From Ignavibacteria bacterium (GTDB lineage: Bacteria > Bacteroidota > Ignavibacteria > Ignavibacteriales > Ignavibacteriaceae): 64,000 nucleotides of DNA. Under the pieces are notes generated by a model that saw nothing but the letters and a program-made list of their open reading frames with translations, had not been told where the DNA came from and did no database searches. Shown here in pieces: positions 1 through 9,189 of the stretch (its first letter is position 1; the number at the start of each line of letters is the position of its first letter). The DNA lies in contig JAJTBZ010000097.1 of NCBI GenBank assembly GCA_021286645.1, forward strand, positions 1-64,000, read 5' to 3'. A program made the translations under genes and the position numbers.

Positions 1-2160
1 GAAGAGGAGGCGGTAGGTAAATTTGCGGCCGAACTTATAATTTCTCCGGAGCAAAAAAAATCATCAGAAGAGACCTGGGCACGACTGGTTGATGGTTCCG
101 GCGGTACCCGACGGACAACAGAAAATATAACCAGGGATGGAAGGCTTCGGATAATTGACTGGTATAACGCACCGTTGAGAGATGAAAATGGTGTAATACA
201 TGGTGTAGCTTCTCTTTGCCATGATATTACCGAAAATGTTACCGCTCAAAACGCGCTGAAGGCAAGTGAGGAACAATTCCGGGGGCTCTATGAAAATGTT
301 GATATTGGCCTGTACAGAAGCACTCCTCAGGGTGTAGTTCTCATGGCAAACAAGACCCTGGTTCATATGCTTGGTTACGGTTCATTTGAAGAGATTGCAA
401 TGATGAATCTGGAAACAGACGGCTATGATACTCCGGCTGACAGAAATACATTTAAGGCACTGATGGAGCGTGACGGTGTTGTAACCGGTTTTGAAGTGCG
501 GCTCCGCCGTAAAGATGGCTCTCTGATTTATGCCCGTGAAAACAGTAAAGCCATTCGGGATGAGGGTGGTACAGTACTATTCTATGATGGTTCAATTGAG
601 AATATATCCGACAGGAAAAAAGCAGAAGATCACGTGCAAAAATTGCTTAAAGCTGTTGAGCAGAGCCCCGTATCTATAGTTATAACCAATTTGCTTGGGC
701 AAATTGAATATGTTAATCCAAAGTTTACCGAGGTAACAGGTTATTCTTTCGAAGAAGCATTTAATCAAAATCCACGGATATTAAAATCCGGGTTGTTGCC
801 GGGTGAGGCGTATAAGGAAATGTGGGAAACTATCACTGCCGGTAATATCTGGCGTGGAGAATTGCCGAACAAGAAGAAAAACGGGGACATCTATTGGGAG
901 CTTGTTTCAATTTCGCCATTAAAAAATGATCATGGAGAAATAACCCATTTTATAGCAGTAAAAGAGGACATTACTGAACGAAAACAACTTATACATGAAT
1001 TAATTCAGGCAAAAGACCGCGCGGAAGAAATGAATAAGATAAAATCAAATTTCTTCTCGAATATGAGTCACGAGCTTCGAACGCCATTGATCGGGATATT
1101 GGGATATTCTGAGATTTTACAGGATTCATTGAGCAGCAGCAGTGAATACCATGAAATGGCGAGTATTATTAATTCGGCGGGGCGCAGGCTTCTGGAAACA
1201 CTGAATATGATATTAAGTATTTCGAAACTGGAGTCGGCTACTTTGGAAGCAAACAGGAAGCCACAAAATATTTGCGAAATAATTAAAGAAGTTTATAACC
1301 TGTATTTACAGGCGGCGAGTAATAAAGGGTTGATGCTCAACATGAACTTTGACCAGGACGAAATTTATTGTAATATTGATGGTAAGCTTTTCTTCGAAGT
1401 TATAAATAACCTGGTTAATAATGCCATCAAGTACACCGATTTTGGTGCAATATGGCTCGGGGTTGAAGTGAATGACGGAACTGTTACCATTGATGTCGGT
1501 GATACGGGAATCGGTATCCCCGAAGATAAACAACCTATAATATGGGAAGCGTTCAGGCAGGTGAGCGAAGGTTTCGGTCGCAGCTTTGAAGGAACAGGAC
1601 TGGGGCTGACTATTACGAAGAAATATGTTGAATTAATGGGCGGTGAGATTGCGCTCAACAGTAAGGTGAGCGTCGGAAGCGTATTCCATGTATCATTCCC
1701 CATTATTGATAAAACAACGGGGCATAAAATAGGTTCGGTTAAACATGCTGAGCCGAAACCGCCTATACAGGTGGAAAACAGGCCAGCAACGGCAAAGGTA
1801 CATTTACTCATCGTAGAAGATGATGAGGTAGTTATCAGTCTTATTGTAGCCATGCTTGCCGGAGAGTACTATGTAGAGTGTTGTACTACCGCTGCTGATG
1901 CACTGCAAAAGGTGCAGGAACGCGTATATGACGGTATTCTGATGGATATAAATTTACGCAAAGGTATGGATGGTGTTCAACTTACGCAGTTAATCAGGCA
2001 AATGCCCGCGTACAGGCATACCCCGATAATTGCCTGTACCGCGTATGCAATGGATCAGGATAAAGAAGATTTTTTGACGCAGGGTATGTCACATTATCTT
2101 TCGAAGCCTTTTGGCAGAAAAGAGTTATTGGATTTATTACAGGAAGTTTTTCATAAATAA
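1..2160 (+). CDS. Hybrid PAS sensor histidine kinase with C-terminal receiver (5' partial)
   Basis: The frame is open from base 1, so the start lies upstream of the window; 719 residues are visible. They form the end of one PAS/PAC domain, two further PAS domains (one with the motif EYVNPKFTEVTGYS), a HisKA domain with SNMSHELRTP (phosphorylatable His at bases 1069-1071), an HATPase with N box (NLVNNAIKY), G1 (DTGIGIP) and G2 (GTGLGL), and a receiver domain whose acceptor Asp is in LMDI (1945-1947), with the conserved Lys in SKPF. No membrane segment is visible in this part. The protein should autophosphorylate and pass phosphate to its own receiver or a partner. The acyl-CoA synthetase gene begins 8 bases downstream, so the two are probably co-transcribed. 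The signal sensed is unknown. Confidence 0.95.
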   Translation, partial: EEEAVGKFAAELIISPEQKKSSEETWARLVDGSGGTRRTTENITRDGRLRIIDWYNAPLRDENGVIHGVASLCHDITENVTAQNALKASEEQFRGLYENVDIGLYRSTPQGVVLMANKTLVHMLGYGSFEEIAMMNLETDGYDTPADRNTFKALMERDGVVTGFEVRLRRKDGSLIYARENSKAIRDEGGTVLFYDGSIENISDRKKAEDHVQKLLKAVEQSPVSIVITNLLGQIEYVNPKFTEVTGYSFEEAFNQNPRILKSGLLPGEAYKEMWETITAGNIWRGELPNKKKNGDIYWELVSISPLKNDHGEITHFIAVKEDITERKQLIHELIQAKDRAEEMNKIKSNFFSNMSHELRTPLIGILGYSEILQDSLSSSSEYHEMASIINSAGRRLLETLNMILSISKLESATLEANRKPQNICEIIKEVYNLYLQAASNKGLMLNMNFDQDEIYCNIDGKLFFEVINNLVNNAIKYTDFGAIWLGVEVNDGTVTIDVGDTGIGIPEDKQPIIWEAFRQVSEGFGRSFEGTGLGLTITKKYVELMGGEIALNSKVSVGSVFHVSFPIIDKTTGHKIGSVKHAEPKPPIQVENRPATAKVHLLIVEDDEVVISLIVAMLAGEYYVECCTTAADALQKVQERVYDGILMDINLRKGMDGVQLTQLIRQMPAYRHTPIIACTAYAMDQDKEDFLTQGMSHYLSKPFGRKELLDLLQEVFHK

Positions 2161-2168
2161 CGAGGTTT

Positions 2169-4241
2169 ATGTTTCATAAGTTTTTTTATTCCGAATCAAT
2201 TTGTATCCCCGGGGCTTCTACTAAAGAGAAGTCAATAGGGTACGAATTACTTAAAACAATTAAATCATATGGCTATACCGGGAAAATATTTCCCGTTAAT
2301 CCGAACGCGTCCGAAGTGCTGGGATATGCCTGCTACCAGTCGATTCAGTCAATAACAGAAAAAATTGATCTGGCTATTGTTGTTGTGCCCAAGAAATTTG
2401 TAGTGTCAACAATAGAAGATCTGCTTGCCAAAGATGTAAAGGCGATTGTATTAATAACGGCCGGATTCAAGGAGACAGGCGAGGAAGGAAGAAAGGCTGA
2501 AGAGTATTTACTTTCTTTGGTACACAAAGCCGGCGCGCGGATGGTTGGGCCAAACTGTATGGGTATTATCAACAGTATGCCTGAAATAATGCTTAATGCA
2601 ACTTTTGTAGCCGAGCATCCGAAGGAAAGCAGTGCAGCGTTTCTATCGCAAAGCGGAGCGCTTGGTGCGGCAGTATTAAATTCGTTGCGTGAAACTGAAA
2701 TATCTTTTGGCCATTTTATCAGCGTGGGTAATAAAGCAGACGTTAATGAGAATGACCTTCTTACTTATTGGCAAAACGATGAAAAAATTACCGCGATTTC
2801 CATGTATCTGGAAAGTTTTGTGGATGGTGAACAGCTTATCCGTTCATTGACAGGCGGGCTAAGTAAGCCGCTCATTATTGTTAAAGCCGGAAAAACGGCC
2901 GCGGGCATGAAAGCCGCTTCATCGCATACCGGAGCGCTTGGCAGCAGTGACAGAGTAGTCGATGCGGTAATGAGGCAGTTTGGTATTATAAGGGCTGTAA
3001 CAATTGAGGAAATGTTTAATACAATAAAAGGAATTGAGCGGTTCCCGTTACCCGCCGGAAGGCGTATTGGTGTGGTAACTAACGCGGGCGGCCCGGCAAT
3101 TCTTTGCGTGGACGCGCTGGAAAAAGCAGGTTTGCAACTTGCCGTTTTACAGGAAAAAACAAAAGATGCATTGAAAGAATTTGTTCACGCCGAGGGAAGT
3201 GTACACAATCCTGTGGATCTTTTGCCAGGCGGTAATGACGAACAATACCGGAGAGCGGTAGAAGAATTACTCGCAGATGATGCTGTTGACGCTGTGGTAT
3301 CAATTTTCGTTGAACCGGTAATGGTCTCGCCTATGCCGGTAGTTGAAGGTATTAACGGTATTGTTTCCAAGAAGCCGGTTTATCAGGTAGTATTACCTTT
3401 ACCGGAATTTTGGGAGAGATATCGAAATGAATCGGAAACACGCAAACCACTTTTCCGAAGGGTAGAAGATCCGGCGGATATTATCGCTAATTTGTGCACG
3501 CTACGTGAAAAGAAAGAATCTGTTAAAAGTGCTTCTCGTTTGCAGCCGGGAAAACCACGATATGATTTTGTACAAATGCCTGTACAGGATAACGCGTTCT
3601 GGCTTTCGGAAGATGAAACCCGGCATCTTTGTAAGGCGTATGAACTGCCCCTTATCGCGGCTCAGGTAGTAACTCCCGATACTATTAGCGCGTTTGTTCC
3701 GGTGGAAGGATACCCGGTGGTACTGAAAGGACTTGTAAGCGGGGTAACACATAAATCGGATCTGCAGCTTGTATCAGTAAATATTCCTGTTCACAGTGCA
3801 TTAATGGCCGAGGCTGGAGCGATGAACGACAGGCTGCGTGCCAAACAATACAATATTGACGGATACCTGATACAACCATATCTCGAGCCCCGGTTTGAGG
3901 TATTAATCGGTGGATTTAGAGATCCGTCGTTTGGGCCGATGATTATGTTCGGGACAGGCGGAAAATATGTCGAAGTATTTAATGATACTGCTATAAGGAG
4001 CGCTTATGCCACACTGGAGGATGTGCGTGAAATGGTAGAAGAAACCAGAATGGGCACATTGCTGCACGGAGTTCGTGGAGAGCAGGGAGTGGATCTGGAG
4101 AATATTTACCGGATACTTTTATCTGCTGCACAGATGATTTTGGACAATGAAAAAATTACCGAATTTGATATGAACCCCCTCATTGTAGCAAAAAATGGCA
4201 GAATGAGTTGCGTCGATATACGAATTAAAATGAGTAAGTAA
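2169..4241 (+). CDS. Acetate/acyl-CoA ligase, ADP-forming (fused alpha-beta)
   Basis: This 690-residue protein has the order of fused ADP-forming acyl-CoA synthetases: CoA-binding Rossmann domain (about 5-130), succinyl-CoA-ligase-like domains (about 145-440), then an ATP-grasp domain (about 470-690). The phosphorylated His of the alpha part is in SSHTGALG (His253), and the ATP-grasp region shows VVLKGL followed by THKSDL. The family converts acyl-CoA, ADP and phosphate to acid, CoA and ATP, conserving energy as ATP during acetate or acid production. It starts at ATG with an upstream CGAGG, 8 bases after the sensor kinase stop. Substrate range cannot be read from sequence. The gene converges on ppk and shares its terminator. 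Confidence 0.9.
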   Translation: MFHKFFYSESICIPGASTKEKSIGYELLKTIKSYGYTGKIFPVNPNASEVLGYACYQSIQSITEKIDLAIVVVPKKFVVSTIEDLLAKDVKAIVLITAGFKETGEEGRKAEEYLLSLVHKAGARMVGPNCMGIINSMPEIMLNATFVAEHPKESSAAFLSQSGALGAAVLNSLRETEISFGHFISVGNKADVNENDLLTYWQNDEKITAISMYLESFVDGEQLIRSLTGGLSKPLIIVKAGKTAAGMKAASSHTGALGSSDRVVDAVMRQFGIIRAVTIEEMFNTIKGIERFPLPAGRRIGVVTNAGGPAILCVDALEKAGLQLAVLQEKTKDALKEFVHAEGSVHNPVDLLPGGNDEQYRRAVEELLADDAVDAVVSIFVEPVMVSPMPVVEGINGIVSKKPVYQVVLPLPEFWERYRNESETRKPLFRRVEDPADIIANLCTLREKKESVKSASRLQPGKPRYDFVQMPVQDNAFWLSEDETRHLCKAYELPLIAAQVVTPDTISAFVPVEGYPVVLKGLVSGVTHKSDLQLVSVNIPVHSALMAEAGAMNDRLRAKQYNIDGYLIQPYLEPRFEVLIGGFRDPSFGPMIMFGTGGKYVEVFNDTAIRSAYATLEDVREMVEETRMGTLLHGVRGEQGVDLENIYRILLSAAQMILDNEKITEFDMNPLIVAKNGRMSCVDIRIKMSK

Positions 4242-4245
4242 AAGT

Positions 4246-4286
4246 AAAAAACAAACGGGGCACTTTACGTGCCCCGTTTGTTTTAT
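4246..4286. terminator. Bidirectional terminator between acyl-CoA ligase and ppk
   Basis: A perfect 13-bp inverted repeat (4251-4263 with 4269-4281), with loop TTTAC, is flanked by A-rich and T-rich runs, so it should work on both strands. It overlaps the ppk stop codon (4283-4285). Confidence 0.9.
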
Positions 4287-6400
4287 TTCAGTTTCAATTT
4301 CTTAAATACTTTATGGCAGTGACTCATAAACCATTCCTGCGAGTTTACCTGTTTGTTACCCTCGTCCGGGTGCTTAATAGTATAGGTGAAATCGGTATTA
4401 AGTGAACGGGCCTTTTCATTATCCGCGAGAAATATTTTAATTACTTTGTTAATGATCTGCTGTTTAAAATCAGCTTCCAGAACAGGGAAAGCTACTTCAA
4501 CTCTCCTGTCCAGATTCCGTTGCATCATATCCGCGCTCGAAAGGAAAACATCCTCCGCGCCATTATTGTAAAAGTATAAAATACGGCTATGCTCGAGATA
4601 TCTGCCAACAATGCTGGTTACCCGAATATTCTCGCTTAATCCCTCTTTCCCGGCAACCAAAGAACAAATGCCCCGGATGAGTAAATCTATTTGAACTCCG
4701 ACTGAGGATGCCTCGTAGAGCAGAGAGATAATCATCGGGTCTATCAGCGCATTAAGTTTCATGAAAATTTTACCGGGTTTACCTTCATTAACATTCCTGA
4801 TTTCCCGGTGAATTAACTCGCAGATCTGCTCGCGAAGGTTTATAGGAGCGACAAACAGCTTGTTAAAATCAGTTTGTTTCGAATAGCCGGTGAGAAAATT
4901 AAAAATATTTGAAACATCTTCACATATTTCGTCGTTCGAGGTGAAGAGTCCCATATCGGTATAAATTTTTGCAGTTGTCGCGTTGTAATTACCTGTAGAA
5001 AGATGGACATACCTGCGCAGCCCGTCAAGTTCGCGTCGAACTACCAGAGTCATTTTGCAGTGCGTTTTTAAGCCTACGAGTCCATAAACAACATGGGCGC
5101 CGACCTTTTCAAGTTCGCGTGCCCAAAAAATATTGTTTTCCTCATCAAAGCGTGCCTTAAGCTCAACGAGAACAGCAACCTGTTTACCTCTTTCCGCCGC
5201 TTCAATTAAGTATTTTACAACGGGAGAATTAGGTCCCACCCGATAGAGTGTTTGCTTTATGGCTAAAACATCGGGGTCCTGGGCTGCCTGTTTAATGAAA
5301 TCGATAACCGGCGAAAAAGAATCGTACGGGTGGTGTAATAAAACATCGCGCTCACGGATGAGCGAGAATAAATCATCGGCATTATCGAAAATTTTAGGAA
5401 TAATGGGAATGAACGGTTTTTCTTTTAGCTGGTGCAATGGCAGGCTATAAATAGAAATTACGTTTGATAATCCTAAGGGGCCATCGATAATATGAACATC
5501 CTCCCTGGTAATTTCAAGGTTTTCTATGAGGGTGTTAATCATAAACTCCGGCATGCTCTTTTCTACCTCAAGGCGTACTACATTGCCGAATTTTCGCTGC
5601 CGTATATTTTCTTCAATAACAGTTAATAAATCATCTGCTTCATCTTCCTGAATTTCTATATCTGTATCGCGGGTAATACGGAATCGGTGCGCTTCTTTAA
5701 TTTCCATTCGCGGGAACAGGAGATGCAGATTTGCTATAATCAGATCGCCCAGCCAGATATATTTAATTGGCCTGTTAGCGGACTTCTCACTTCCATCGGC
5801 AATAATAGTGTCAAAACGTAAAAGACGCGGGAGCGATGTGGGTACTTTTACACGCGCAAAATGATCTTCGCCTTTGGGACTTCTGATCTGGATTGCAAGG
5901 CTGAGACTCAGATTGGAAATATAGGGAAACGGCCTGCCCGGGTCGAAGGCAAGGGGAGTTAAAACCGGAAAAATTTCTTTTTTAAAGTACTGATTGAGTG
6001 ATTCTTGTTCCTCGGGTGATAAATCCGGGTACTGGCAAATATAAACATTATTGGTCGCGAGTTCAGGCACTATATGATTTTTCCATAAATCAATACACTC
6101 TTCAAGCATAGGCAGAAGTTTTTGTTCAATCTGGGCGAGTTGCTGAATAGGAGTAAGCCCGTCGATAGACGGTTCGGAGAAACCCGCGGTAATTAATTCT
6201 TTAAGTCCTGCCACGCGAATCATGTAGAATTCATCGAGGTTAGAAGAGAAAATCGAGACGAATTTTACTTTTTCCAACAGCGGTAAATCGGGGTTGAGGG
6301 CTTCTTCGAGCACGCGGCGGTTAAACTCAATCCAGCTAAGTTCGCGATTGATGAAATTCTGCGGTGTATTATATTTTTTTTGCAGTTCTTTAATTGACAT
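4283..6400 (-). CDS. ppk: Polyphosphate kinase 1
   Basis: PPK1 polymerises the gamma phosphate of ATP into polyphosphate, reversibly. The sequence begins with the family's N-terminal signature (FINRELSWIEFN) and carries the His phosphorylated during catalysis in VHLSTGNYN (His466), the second conserved His in LEHSRILYFYNNG (His604), and the RGICSL segment. The length of 705 residues is normal. The chosen ATG at 6400 has AAGGA just upstream; a TTG eight codons earlier (6424) is less likely. The gene is monocistronic and ends in the terminator shared with the acyl-CoA ligase. Confidence 0.96.
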   Translation of the reverse strand: MSIKELQKKYNTPQNFINRELSWIEFNRRVLEEALNPDLPLLEKVKFVSIFSSNLDEFYMIRVAGLKELITAGFSEPSIDGLTPIQQLAQIEQKLLPMLEECIDLWKNHIVPELATNNVYICQYPDLSPEEQESLNQYFKKEIFPVLTPLAFDPGRPFPYISNLSLSLAIQIRSPKGEDHFARVKVPTSLPRLLRFDTIIADGSEKSANRPIKYIWLGDLIIANLHLLFPRMEIKEAHRFRITRDTDIEIQEDEADDLLTVIEENIRQRKFGNVVRLEVEKSMPEFMINTLIENLEITREDVHIIDGPLGLSNVISIYSLPLHQLKEKPFIPIIPKIFDNADDLFSLIRERDVLLHHPYDSFSPVIDFIKQAAQDPDVLAIKQTLYRVGPNSPVVKYLIEAAERGKQVAVLVELKARFDEENNIFWARELEKVGAHVVYGLVGLKTHCKMTLVVRRELDGLRRYVHLSTGNYNATTAKIYTDMGLFTSNDEICEDVSNIFNFLTGYSKQTDFNKLFVAPINLREQICELIHREIRNVNEGKPGKIFMKLNALIDPMIISLLYEASSVGVQIDLLIRGICSLVAGKEGLSENIRVTSIVGRYLEHSRILYFYNNGAEDVFLSSADMMQRNLDRRVEVAFPVLEADFKQQIINKVIKIFLADNEKARSLNTDFTYTIKHPDEGNKQVNSQEWFMSHCHKVFKKLKLK

Positions 6401-6497
6401 AAATTCCTTGAAATCGAGAAACAAACCACGAATTTATTCAATTTTCAGTTCAGGAGCAATGTAAAATACGAGAAAAGTTAGGGTAACCGGGTGAGCG

Positions 6498-6537
6498 AAA
6501 AAACCCGCGTACCCCCTGTAAGGCCAGGAGGTACGCG
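6498..6537 (-). terminator. Flagellin terminator
   Basis: On the minus strand an 8-bp perfect stem (6530-6537 with 6506-6513), closed by a partly paired inner loop, is followed by a run of T. It lies just past the flagellin stop codon. Confidence 0.9.
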
Positions 6538-6554
6538 AGAAGGGGGTATATTAA

Positions 6555-7409
6555 TTATCTGAATAAGGAGAGAACTGCCTGAGGTGCAGAGTTCAGCTGA
6601 GAAACCATAGAGGTTGCTGCCTGACCCAGAATGCTGCCCCGTGTAGCATTCAACTGTTCTGCTGCCATATCTGCATCGAACAGGCGGCTGACGCTCGATT
6701 GAGCGTTCGAGATACTTGTATTCAGCGTTTCTTCTTTAATATCGAGGCGCTGTACAAAGTTACCAATCTTTCCTAATGCTGTAGCTACTTCGCTCTTGAG
6801 TGTCGACAGGTTAGCCTGCAATGAGGTAATAGTTGACGAAGTGGTGAGCGATGTCTGGGTAACACTTTCGAAGTTGCTCAATGAACCATTAAAGCTGGTT
6901 GAAGAACCGGAAAGAATTGATGAAGCAAAATCGAGTGTAATTTTATCGGTATACGAGTTACCAACCTGGAATGCAAACCCGGCTTTAGCATCGCCCGAAC
7001 CGGTTAACAATGATGTATTGTTAAATTTCGTTGTTTCCAGAATTGACTGAACTTCAGTAGCCAGAGATTTAATATCCGAAGCAATAGCGGAACGGTCCGC
7101 GGTCGGGTTGGTAGCGTCTGAGAGTTTACCTTCGACCTTAATAAGCAAATCATTAACTGATAGTAATGATCCTTCTGCGGTAGATAACAGATTTTTTGCG
7201 CCAGAAACGTTGTTCTGAGCAGCTTTCATAACGGCGATTTTACCTTCGAGAGACTTACCAATATTGAAGCCTGATGTGTCATCTGCGACGTTATTAATCC
7301 GTTTTCCTGAAGCGAGACGAAGTTGTGCGGTAGCTGTTTCTTTGTTAACTTTTGCTAATGCATAGTACGCATTGAGAGCGTCAACGTTGGTATTGATCCT
7401 GAAACCCAT
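6555..7409 (-). CDS. fliC: Flagellin
   Basis: Flagellin is the filament subunit exported by the flagellar type III apparatus. At 284 residues this is a short one. The N-terminal D0/D1 part has the family pattern (RINTNVDALNAY, RLASGKRINNVADD) and the C-terminal D0 part ends in ILGQAATSMVSQLN then LFR; the variable centre is only about 80 residues and rich in Ser/Thr, so it could carry O-glycans. There is a strong Shine-Dalgarno (AAGGAGGT) five bases before the ATG. It is transcribed alone from a sigma-28 promoter, and no other flagellar gene is in the window. The FkbH/ACP glycan operon lies about 3 kb away. Confidence 0.97.
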   Translation of the reverse strand: MGFRINTNVDALNAYYALAKVNKETATAQLRLASGKRINNVADDTSGFNIGKSLEGKIAVMKAAQNNVSGAKNLLSTAEGSLLSVNDLLIKVEGKLSDATNPTADRSAIASDIKSLATEVQSILETTKFNNTSLLTGSGDAKAGFAFQVGNSYTDKITLDFASSILSGSSTSFNGSLSNFESVTQTSLTTSSTITSLQANLSTLKSEVATALGKIGNFVQRLDIKEETLNTSISNAQSSVSRLFDADMAAEQLNATRGSILGQAATSMVSQLNSAPQAVLSLFR

Positions 7410-7474
7410 TTAATACCTCCTTGTATTAAAAATGTTTTGTGATAAGTTAGCCGGGTCGCATCCTTACTGCCCGG

Positions 7475-7504
7475 GGAAGCTTATTTCGATTTTTTTTTGC
7501 TTCC
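7475..7504 (-). other. 5' stem-loop in the flagellin leader
   Basis: A 6-bp inverted repeat (7475-7480 with 7499-7504) closes an A-rich loop. Measured from the -10 element at 7512-7519, it should sit at or within a few bases of the 5' end of the flagellin mRNA. Such 5' hairpins can stabilise abundant mRNAs; that role is inference. Confidence 0.45.
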
Positions 7505-7511
7505 ACTTGCA

Positions 7512-7538
7512 TTATCGGAAGTAGTTAAAAAAACTTTA
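7512..7538 (-). promoter_or_regulatory. Sigma-28 (FliA) promoter of flagellin
   Basis: On the minus strand TAAAGTTT (7538-7531) is followed by exactly 11 bases and TCCGATAA (7519-7512). The classical sigma-28 consensus is TAAAGTTT-N11-GCCGATAA, so only one base differs. It lies about 103 bases upstream of the flagellin ATG. This is strong evidence that late flagellar gene control uses FliA here. Confidence 0.93.
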
Positions 7539-7725
7539 GCCCCTTTTTAAATATTTTTTTTTGTACCGAAATTTTGCACTATTTGTGAAATGATTGTTAT
7601 GCCCTGAGAAAGATGGAATAAATACCTGATATTTTTTTGCGTGTAAAGGGAACTCTTTTATCCTCTCGGTCAATTTTCATAACTTTATACTTTCATTTTT
7701 TCTTACAATAAAGGGTGCGCTATTC

Positions 7726-9180
7726 ATGAGCGGTCAGCGGTCGGTATTATTTAATGTTCTGGAAGAATATCCTGATTACTGCATTATGCTGGATGAGGAT
7801 GGAATAATTCTGAGCGCGAACAAAGCCTATCTTGGTAAAGTGCAAAAAAAATCGGCCGATGTAATTGGGCAGCGGTTTGAAACAATGCTCTATGATGCCG
7901 CCATGCTTAATTTTGAACATGCTTTTATAGACTGCCTTGAAGAAATGATAACGAAAAGCTTTGATTGCATGTTTACCGATGATGATGGTGAGCGATTTGA
8001 TGTATCGGTTTTTATGTCGCCCCAAAAATCGAAAGTGAAGAACAGCGCAAAACAGGTTTTGATAATAGCAAAGGATATCACGAGTCAGAAGAAAAATGAA
8101 GTTGACCTGCTTCGGTTTTATTATGTAGCGGAAAATACCGTTAATCCGTTGCAAATAACTGATTTGAGCGGTAAAATGATATACGTGAATCCCGCGTTTG
8201 TAAAGGCAAGCGGTTACAGCAGGGAAGAGCTATTAGGTAAAGACCCGAAAGTATTTAGCAGCTTAAAACATTCTTCTGCTTTTTGGGATGATATGTGGCG
8301 CACTATTGCCAGTGGTAAGGTGTGGGTAGGGGAAGTTGAAAATACACGGAAAACAGGAGAAGCGTTTTATACTCAGCTGCTGATATCACCAATAGTGAAT
8401 TCTGAACAAAAGGTTATAGGGTATTTCGGAATACATAGAGATTTGCACGAAAAGCGGAATCTTGAAAAACAGCTTATGCACACGCAGAAAATGGAAAGTA
8501 TCGGTACGCTCGCGGCCGGTGTTGCCCATGAAGTGGGTAACCCGCTTGCTTCAATCTCGGCCCTCGTGCAGATTATCCAGAGGCAGACTCAGGATGATTT
8601 TATTAAAGAAAAAATGGAGTTGGTAAAAAAACAAATTACCCGCATTTCGAAAATTATTCGTGATCTGGTAGATTTTTCGCGCCCATCCAATTATGAGATG
8701 AAACTTACCGATATAAATGATAATGTACGCGAGTCTATAGAGATTGTAAAGGTAGGTAAAAAGGCAAAAGATATAGATTTTATTATGGATCTGGATCGCT
8801 CCTTAGTTCCTTTGCATTTGGTTTCCGATCAGATTCAGCAGGTATTTGTAAATATCCTGATTAACGCTGTCGATGCAATTCTCGAAAAGAAAGCAACCGT
8901 AGGGGGTGCTGAAAAGGGCAGGATCCGCAGCTCGACTATGTTCAAGGATAACCGGTATGTAATTATTTTCGAGGATAATGGCATCGGGTTAAAAGAAGAA
9001 AATGTTTCAAAAATATTCGAGCCGTTCTTTACCACAAAAACAGAAGGTAAAGGAACGGGATTGGGGTTGTGGGTGTCGTATGGCATTATTAAGAGTTTTC
9101 AGGGAGAAATCCAGGTAGATAGTAAGTATTATGAATGGACCCGGTTTACCATTTATTTACCGGTGAATCCGAGTTTTTAA
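7726..9180 (+). CDS. NtrB-like PAS sensor histidine kinase
   Basis: This 484-residue kinase has no visible membrane segment and is probably cytoplasmic. PAS 1 covers about residues 10-120 and PAS 2 about 130-240 (MIYVNPAFVKASGYS). The dimerisation/phosphotransfer box AAGVAHEVGNPLASI carries the His at 268, and an HATPase domain follows with NILINAVDAI, EDNGIGL and GKGTGLGLW. The AHEVGNPL style is that of NtrB/AtoS/ZraS kinases that pair with sigma-54 activators, and one is encoded 9 bases downstream. The ATG is preceded by AAGGGTG. The upstream intergenic region is shared, divergently, with the flagellin promoter. The signal is unknown. Confidence 0.93.
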   Translation: MSGQRSVLFNVLEEYPDYCIMLDEDGIILSANKAYLGKVQKKSADVIGQRFETMLYDAAMLNFEHAFIDCLEEMITKSFDCMFTDDDGERFDVSVFMSPQKSKVKNSAKQVLIIAKDITSQKKNEVDLLRFYYVAENTVNPLQITDLSGKMIYVNPAFVKASGYSREELLGKDPKVFSSLKHSSAFWDDMWRTIASGKVWVGEVENTRKTGEAFYTQLLISPIVNSEQKVIGYFGIHRDLHEKRNLEKQLMHTQKMESIGTLAAGVAHEVGNPLASISALVQIIQRQTQDDFIKEKMELVKKQITRISKIIRDLVDFSRPSNYEMKLTDINDNVRESIEIVKVGKKAKDIDFIMDLDRSLVPLHLVSDQIQQVFVNILINAVDAILEKKATVGGAEKGRIRSSTMFKDNRYVIIFEDNGIGLKEENVSKIFEPFFTTKTEGKGTGLGLWVSYGIIKSFQGEIQVDSKYYEWTRFTIYLPVNPSF

Positions 9181-9189
9181 GAGGAAAAG

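Noticed and set aside
1365-1853. 162-codon frame on the minus strand of the hybrid kinase
   Set aside because: It is antisense to the HATPase domain, whose motifs are intact on the plus strand.
7410-7725. Sigma-54 promoter for the two-component pair or flagellin
   Set aside because: No TGGC-N8-TGC pattern was found; the flagellin promoter clearly fits sigma-28.
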